Shown in pieces: positions 33,302 to 37,571 of a DNA stretch of 37,571 bases. The position numbers and the translations under genes are program-made. Positions within the stretch are counted from its first letter, which is position 1. Every line of letters begins with the position of its first letter. This stretch comes from CAYOCE01 sp964402405 (lineage in GTDB: Bacteria > Pseudomonadota > Alphaproteobacteria > UBA7879), in contig CAYOCE010000009.1 of NCBI GenBank assembly GCA_964402405.1, positions 1 to 37,571 of the forward strand, written 5' to 3'. Under the pieces are notes generated by a model. That model was not told the DNA's origin. It saw nothing but the letters and a program-made list of their open reading frames with translations, and searched no databases.

Positions 33302-34528
33302 ATGACCAACATATTAAAATCAAAAATTTGGATCATTTATATTTTGATTTTTGCATCAAATATAAACTACGTATCCATGGATATTCACCTTCCTGTTCAG
33401 GCCCAAATGGCCAAGGATCTGGGGGCAACTGCTTTTGAAATTCAATCCATTTTCATTATTAGCTTTTTGATGATGACTTTTTTACCCATATTGTGGGGGC
33501 CCTTATGTGACACAATTGGAAGGCGTCGTGTCATTTTACTCTCTATGAAAATTTTCCTAGTGGGGCAGTTTTTATCTGTCTTTGCCAAAAATTTTGACTG
33601 GCTTGTCACCTTTAGAATTGTTCAAGGCTTGGGAAGCGGTGCTTTATATGCCGGGACACTAACAGTCATTTGTGACTTATATAAAGACAAAGATCGCGCC
33701 CGCTATATTGCCCTTTTTGAAATGTGTGGTCCTATTATCTGGACAATTGCACCGATTTTAGGGGCCTATGTGGCCTATTATTTTAACTGGCGCACTAATT
33801 TCTTAATTTTATCCGTGATTGGGTTTTTAGCTTATATTTTAATTCATCTTTTTGTTCCTGAAACACTAAAAGAGAAAAAGCCCTTTAAGCTCAATCGCAC
33901 ACAAGGTCACTTGAAATCTCTTTTTAGTGATTATAAATTTTTAATGTATCTTTTTGTCCTAGGATTTGTAGATGGGGGATGGTTAATTTTTATCGTATCT
34001 GCCCCTTTCCTGTATGTTGAAACCTTTGGATTAAGCCCCCATGAGTATGTCTATTACCAATCTCTCCCTGTGGTGCTCTATTTTATAGGAATGGCCGCTT
34101 ATCGATACTTGATTGCCAAATACCCTGTGCGTCGCTTGGTAACCATTGGCGTTCTTGGGTTTATTCCTTATTCTTTAGCCATTTTAATGCTGGCCTTAAA
34201 TCCGGAATATTTAACCGCAAACTCTCTGTTGGTAATCATGGCCCTGAGTGCTCTGCCAGCTGGCTTAATTAATCCTGGCACTAGTCTTTTAGCCATTAGC
34301 CACTCCCCCCCAGCTGCAACGGGCACAACAACATCCATCATTCATACAGGCACAAATCTCATTGGGGGAATTTGTATGCTAATTGCTTCTTACTTCTTCC
34401 GAGAAGACGGACTTTCTCTGTTGGTTGGGATCTTTATTACATCTGCAAGTGTTGCCATTGCCTGGGGATTATCTACAAGAAAAAAAGGAGCCTTAAATGA
34501 AAGTATCAATACCCTTAAAAATCCTTGA
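33302..34528 (+). CDS. MFS multidrug transporter, Bcr/CflA type (second copy)
   Basis: The 408-residue protein has about 12 membrane helices. The helix 1-2 segment is MDIHLPVQAQMAKDLGATAF, motif A is GPLCDTIGRRRVI, and RIVQGLGSGALYAGTL is near helix 4, all DHA1/Bcr-type. It is clearly a different protein from the 3245-4444 transporter, not a recent duplicate. Substrate unknown. The dut gene starts 32 bp before its stop, so expression of dut may be linked to it. A REP-like element lies upstream. Confidence 0.9.
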   Translation: MTNILKSKIWIIYILIFASNINYVSMDIHLPVQAQMAKDLGATAFEIQSIFIISFLMMTFLPILWGPLCDTIGRRRVILLSMKIFLVGQFLSVFAKNFDWLVTFRIVQGLGSGALYAGTLTVICDLYKDKDRARYIALFEMCGPIIWTIAPILGAYVAYYFNWRTNFLILSVIGFLAYILIHLFVPETLKEKKPFKLNRTQGHLKSLFSDYKFLMYLFVLGFVDGGWLIFIVSAPFLYVETFGLSPHEYVYYQSLPVVLYFIGMAAYRYLIAKYPVRRLVTIGVLGFIPYSLAILMLALNPEYLTANSLLVIMALSALPAGLINPGTSLLAISHSPPAATGTTTSIIHTGTNLIGGICMLIASYFFREDGLSLLVGIFITSASVAIAWGLSTRKKGALNESINTLKNP

Positions 34529-34946
34529 AAATGGGGAGGGGCTCCCAGCCCCGTTTTATGCAACTGCAAATAGTGCAGGCGCTGATCTTTATGCGGCAAT
34601 TTTGGAAGATGTTATTTTAAAGCCTCTAAAACGGGCTGTTGTTCCATGCGGATTTTCTATGGCCATTCCCCGCGATTTTGAGGCTCAGATCAGATCAAGA
34701 TCAGGGCTATCGGCTAAAAATGGTGTTGTTGTTCTAAATGCCCCCGGAACGATTGATTCGGATTATCGCGGAGAAATAAAAGCCATTATGATTAACATGG
34801 GAACTGAACCCTTTACCATTACACGGGGTATGCGCATTGCCCAAATGGTCATCGCCCCAATTATCCAAGCAACCTGGGATTTAGATTGGCAAGACCACTA
34901 TGAAACAGTTCACCGCGGCGGAGGATTTGGATCCACAGGGGTTTAG
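34497..34946 (+). CDS. dut: Deoxyuridine 5'-triphosphate nucleotidohydrolase
   Basis: The 149-residue trimeric dUTPase shows all five motifs: ANSAGADLYA (1), RSRSGLS (2), NAPGTIDSDYRGEI with the catalytic Asp (3), RIAQMVIAP (4), RGGGFGSTG (5). It hydrolyses dUTP to dUMP, keeping uracil out of DNA and supplying thymidylate synthesis. A textbook ribosome site AAGGAG (34485-34490) lies within the end of the upstream MFS gene, 6 bp before the ATG, so this start is secure. Only 3 bp separate its stop from the convergent rho stop. It complements the uracil-DNA glycosylase at the other end of the window. Confidence 0.97.
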   Translation: MKVSIPLKILENGEGLPAPFYATANSAGADLYAAILEDVILKPLKRAVVPCGFSMAIPRDFEAQIRSRSGLSAKNGVVVLNAPGTIDSDYRGEIKAIMINMGTEPFTITRGMRIAQMVIAPIIQATWDLDWQDHYETVHRGGGFGSTGV

Positions 34947-34949
34947 CGT

Positions 34950-36206
34950 CTAACTATTCATAGACTGAAAGAAATCATCATTGCTTTTGGTGACCTTGAG
35001 CTTATCAATCAGGAATTCCATTCCCTCTATGGTGCCCATGGGCCCTAACACACGGCGAAGAACCCAGATTTTAGAGAGAGCGGCTTTATCTAATAACAGC
35101 TCTTCCTTACGAGTTCCGGATTTGGTGATGTCAATGGCAGGGAAAATACGCTTATCGGCCAGCTTGCGATCCAAAACAATTTCTGAGTTTCCTGTTCCTT
35201 TGAACTCCTCAAAAATAACCTCATCCATTCGGGATCCTGTATCGATCAACGCCGTTGCCAAAATAGTCAAAGACCCGCCGTTTTCAATGTTTCTTGCCGC
35301 TCCAAAGAACCTCTTGGGACGCTGAAGGGCATTAGCATCTACACCGCCTGTTAGTACCTTCCCAGAGGACGGTACAACCGTGTTATACGCACGGGCTAAA
35401 CGGGTAATGGAGTCTAACAAAATCACCACATCTTTTTTCTGCTCAACAAGGCGCTTTGCCTTTTCAATGACCATTTCAGCCACTTGGATATGTCGTGTTG
35501 CAGGCTCATCAAACGTTGAGCTCACAACCTCCCCCTTCACAGAGCGTGCCATATCGGTCACCTCTTCAGGACGTTCATCAATTAACAAAACAATCAAATA
35601 CACTTCAGGGTGATTTGTGGAAATAGCATGGGCCAACTTTTGCAACATCACGGTTTTACCAGTTCTTGGAGGCGCCACAATCAACCCACGCTGTCCCTTA
35701 CCCAAAGGAGACACAAGGTCAATAACTCGTAACGTTAGGTCACTATCTTTGGAGTTTTCAATTTCCATACCTAGGCGCTCTTCTGGATAAAGTGGCGTTA
35801 GGTTGTCAAAGTTGATTCTGTGTCTTACATTTTCTGGCTCAGAAAAGTTGATTTTTTCTGCCTTGGAGAGGGCAAAGTATCTTTCGCCCTCCTTTGGTGC
35901 CCGAATTTGTCCCTCGACCACATCCCCCGTTCTAAGGCCAAATCGGCGCACTTGGGAGGGAGACACATATAGATCATCTGGTCCTGGCATATAGTTGGCC
36001 TGGGATGACCTTAAAAACCCATATCCGTCCTGTAAAACTTCGATGACCCCTTCGCCATATATGGTTTGATTTTTTTCAGCACATTTTTTCAAAATCCCAA
36101 AAATAATATCTTGTTTTCTAAGGGTGCTTGCATTCTCAACTTCAAGCTCTTCAGCTTGCTTTAACAAAGCTTCGGGGGACATGCTTTTTAAGTCTTGTAA
36201 ATTCAT
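34950..36206 (-). CDS. rho: Transcription termination factor Rho
   Basis: The 418-residue hexameric helicase has an N-terminal helical domain (1-47), a cold-shock-like RNA-binding domain with GYGFLRS and DLYVSPSQVRRF (primary site), and the ATPase: Walker A APPRTGKT (178-185), Walker B DVVILLDSIT, the Q-loop area SGKVLTGGVD, and the R-finger region. It releases RNA polymerase at unstructured transcripts. Length matches compact alphaproteobacterial Rho. Its 5' leader contains a perfect 10-bp inverted repeat (36242-36267). The gene flanks the putative oriC, a common alphaproteobacterial arrangement. Convergent dut leaves 3 bp and no hairpin between. Confidence 0.98.
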   Translation of the reverse strand: MNLQDLKSMSPEALLKQAEELEVENASTLRKQDIIFGILKKCAEKNQTIYGEGVIEVLQDGYGFLRSSQANYMPGPDDLYVSPSQVRRFGLRTGDVVEGQIRAPKEGERYFALSKAEKINFSEPENVRHRINFDNLTPLYPEERLGMEIENSKDSDLTLRVIDLVSPLGKGQRGLIVAPPRTGKTVMLQKLAHAISTNHPEVYLIVLLIDERPEEVTDMARSVKGEVVSSTFDEPATRHIQVAEMVIEKAKRLVEQKKDVVILLDSITRLARAYNTVVPSSGKVLTGGVDANALQRPKRFFGAARNIENGGSLTILATALIDTGSRMDEVIFEEFKGTGNSEIVLDRKLADKRIFPAIDITKSGTRKEELLLDKAALSKIWVLRRVLGPMGTIEGMEFLIDKLKVTKSNDDFFQSMNS

Positions 36207-36241
36207 TATTTGGTAATCCTAAAAAATATATCTTTGATTGG

Positions 36242-36267
36242 AATTTTCACGTGACCTCGTGAAAATT
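36242..36267 (-). promoter_or_regulatory. Perfect inverted repeat in the rho leader
   Basis: AATTTTCACG (36242-36251), TGACCT, CGTGAAAATT (36258-36267): a 10-bp perfect stem, 36-61 bp before the rho start. It could act as a leader hairpin in Rho autoregulation or as an operator. No T-tract follows it on the minus strand, so it is not a standard terminator. Confidence 0.5.
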
Positions 36268-36480
36268 TTGTGGGGTTTCATTAATAACATGGGAAAAGTA
36301 GATTTCTTAATTTTTTGCCCGAAAAATTCGGCTGCTACCACCCAATTATTTCTTATCATTGGGTAAATCATAGCATAAAATGCCAGAAAAGCAAACCGTC
36401 TAGTTGTGGTTATATCCCCCCCCATATGGGTTGTCAATCTAAAAAAACAAAAGGGATCTTGGAATGTCAGTCATTTATAC

Positions 36481-36772
36481 AGAGATTTTTTCTATTAATA
36501 TTTTTATATAAAAATACAGTAGAATTAGTATATCCCTGTGGATAAGTGGTATTAAAAAATATAAACAGGATATGCACAGAATTGTTCATATGGAAGTCAG
36601 GCAGTTTTTGTTGATACACCAATGACTTCTTTGTTTTTTTGTAAACTATCCACAGACACTTGATAATGATATTCCCCTATTGATAACAGTGAGCAGAAGG
36701 GGGGGATTAAAATGAATAGATTTTGGGTTCGTGTGGAAAAGTAAGATTGTCCACAATTTATCCACAGAGCCC
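36481..36772. other. Putative chromosomal replication origin (oriC)
   Basis: Three matches to the DnaA box TTWTNCACA lie within 230 bp: TGTGGATAA (36537-36545), TGTGGAAAA (36732-36740) and TTATCCACA (36758-36766). Three one-mismatch boxes are ATATGCACA (36570-36578), CTATCCACA (36646-36654) and TTGTCCACA (36747-36755). An AT-rich stretch (36490-36535) could be the unwinding element. The position next to rho agrees with known alphaproteobacterial origins, where rho, mnmE, mnmG and par genes lie near oriC. Other explanations are a dnaA-regulated promoter or chance clustering, but six boxes in a gene-free spacer is more than I would expect by chance. Confidence 0.6.
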
Positions 36773-37492
36773 TTAGTAGTCAGAAGTGGCAAGCGCTGCT
36801 TCGGGTTTTTGGTTGATGTTTTTTTCTGGGGTGGGTGCGCTTGGTGAGTTTAAACTATCGTTTGGTGTGGGAATGCTCATGGTGCACTCTAGGGAGCAAT
36901 TGGTATCGCTGCATCTGGAAATTTGAGATGGGCCCCCTACAGAGATTTGAGAGCCTTGGTCTGTGGGGTCTTCTTTCTTGGCTATATTGCCCTTAAGGGT
37001 GCATGTTGTTTTTGCATTTTGTAAAAGAGTTAGAGAAAAGGCACATTCTTTTTTGTTAGGTGTTTTAAGGGCGTTTATAGGGGAGTCATCTGCAGTAGGA
37101 GGAGTATACAGGTTAAGGTCGACATCATTGTCGTTAGATTTGTCTTTCATGGGATAAACACACATAAACATATGCCATGGTTGTTGTGGGCTGGGCGCCA
37201 TATAACCTATTTTGGAAACATCCTTAAGATTGTCTAGGTCGCTATAAATATAGTTTCCCCCTCCCTGTATTTGCCAAGAAATATCAATAGAATAGCCGTT
37301 TGTGTAGCCAGTCGTTTCTATGTAGGAAAGGCCATGATAAGACAGCGGCGGAGAAAAGGGAGTATTTTTAAGCTTTTTATTAATAAGCGCTTTGATGTCT
37401 AGTAAGGAGGGGCACCTATACACCTCAGAGGCATATGACTGAGATAAGGTAAAAAAGGATATAAAAGAAAAGAGAGTGAAGATGGGTTTCAT
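36773..37492 (-). CDS. Hypothetical secreted protein with seven cysteines
   Basis: The 239-residue protein has a clear signal peptide (MKPIFTLFSFISFFTLSQSYAS) and no other membrane segment. The mature part holds seven cysteines, including YRCPSLLD near the start and the cluster SRCSDTNCSLEC near residue 200, followed by a Pro/Asn/Ser-rich tail. The odd number of cysteines leaves at least one outside an intramolecular disulfide. I recognise no family. Its stop codon lies 6 bp from the last DnaA box, so its transcript runs towards the putative origin. Periplasmic or secreted location is inferred; nothing in sequence gives a function. Confidence 0.72.
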   Translation of the reverse strand: MKPIFTLFSFISFFTLSQSYASEVYRCPSLLDIKALINKKLKNTPFSPPLSYHGLSYIETTGYTNGYSIDISWQIQGGGNYIYSDLDNLKDVSKIGYMAPSPQQPWHMFMCVYPMKDKSNDNDVDLNLYTPPTADDSPINALKTPNKKECAFSLTLLQNAKTTCTLKGNIAKKEDPTDQGSQISVGGPSQISRCSDTNCSLECTMSIPTPNDSLNSPSAPTPEKNINQKPEAALATSDY

Positions 37493-37571
37493 TTTAAGTG
37501 CATTCCCTGTTGTTTTTTTGTTTATCTATAAACAGTGTAACAAAGTTTTTTAGGGGCGCATCAAAAAAAGC
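37493..37571. other. Upstream region of the secreted protein gene, nothing further seen
   Basis: AGGGAATGCACTTAAA (minus-strand reading gives the ribosome area just before the start) and A-rich end of window. No other gene or clear promoter is visible. Confidence 0.5.

Larger units (their letters stand above)
36207..36772. other. 566-bp non-coding region: rho leader and DnaA-box cluster
   Basis: It contains the rho leader with two inverted repeats (36242-36267 and 36340-36364: ACCCAAT, loop of 11, ATTGGGT), an AT-rich stretch and the DnaA-box cluster. Two frames of 72-76 codons (36219-36437 minus, 36315-36545 plus) overlap one another, lack ribosome sites and resemble nothing I know. Confidence 0.75.

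Noticed and set aside
36340..36364. Hairpin ACCCAAT/ATTGGGT as a terminator
   Set aside because: No T-tract on either strand and an 11-base loop; kept only as a noted inverted repeat.
36219..36545. Two opposing frames of 72-76 codons near the rho leader
   Set aside because: They overlap one another, have no ribosome sites and lie in the leader and inverted-repeat region.
1..37571. CRISPR arrays, insertion sequences, prophage or integrase genes
   Set aside because: Searched by eye for regularly spaced repeats, transposase or integrase motifs and terminal inverted repeats; none found.

Overview
The window looks like chromosomal DNA of a low-GC, host-associated alphaproteobacterium, most like the Holosporales (Odyssella, Paracaedibacter and Caedibacter relatives). 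Evidence for this: a DksA that has lost all but one zinc-finger cysteine in the usual alphaproteobacterial way; a cysteine-free family-4-like uracil-DNA glycosylase; the TsaE-AmgK-MurU gene order; a short Psd next to PssA; and rho beside a cluster of DnaA boxes. T6SS baseplate genes and large secreted proteins without recognisable domains fit an intracellular lifestyle. The assignment rests on sequence reading only.

Layout. 1-1804 (minus): EVE protein (cut by the window edge), uracil-DNA glycosylase and LysE exporter. 1973-6494 (plus): PAS-LuxR regulator, YqeY, a Bcr/CflA transporter, a secreted 2H-phosphoesterase gene broken by a 100-N assembly gap, and a glutamate-receptor-like channel with a changed pore. 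6594-12225 (plus): tssF and tssG coupled to rluD, then an O-antigen-ligase-like protein. 12209-17117 (minus): M23 endopeptidase, a 515-bp hairpin-rich spacer, then a three-gene unit (XRE regulator, haem-oxygenase-fold protein, degenerate sensor kinase). 17400-18487: bidirectional terminator, dksA, a probable small RNA with its own terminator, and tRNA-Glu(CTC). 18567-24308: LOG-family enzyme, psd-pssA, an unknown small protein, asnB and a methyltransferase-like gene. 24331-30398 (minus): a 1284-residue secreted protein with three C-X19-C repeats, then murU-amgK-tsaE. 30457-34946 (plus): ferredoxin-NADP reductase, a DUF2125-like/Sel1 fusion, a second Bcr-type transporter and dut. 34950-37492: rho, a spacer with a probable chromosomal origin, and a cysteine-containing secreted protein.

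How genes fit together. AmgK and MurU recycle N-acetylmuramate to UDP-MurNAc, and with the M23 enzyme point to active peptidoglycan turnover. Psd and PssA are the two consecutive steps to phosphatidylethanolamine. TssF and TssG form the T6SS baseplate wedge, but no other T6SS gene is present here, so that machine must be encoded in pieces.

Most worth a second look: the six-cysteine repeat protein, the receptor-channel, the XRE/haem-oxygenase-fold/kinase unit, two candidate structured RNAs (13831-13984 and 18187-18339) and the putative oriC (36481-36772). The N gap is flanked by an exact 55-bp duplication, so coordinates after it are probably about 155 bp too long.
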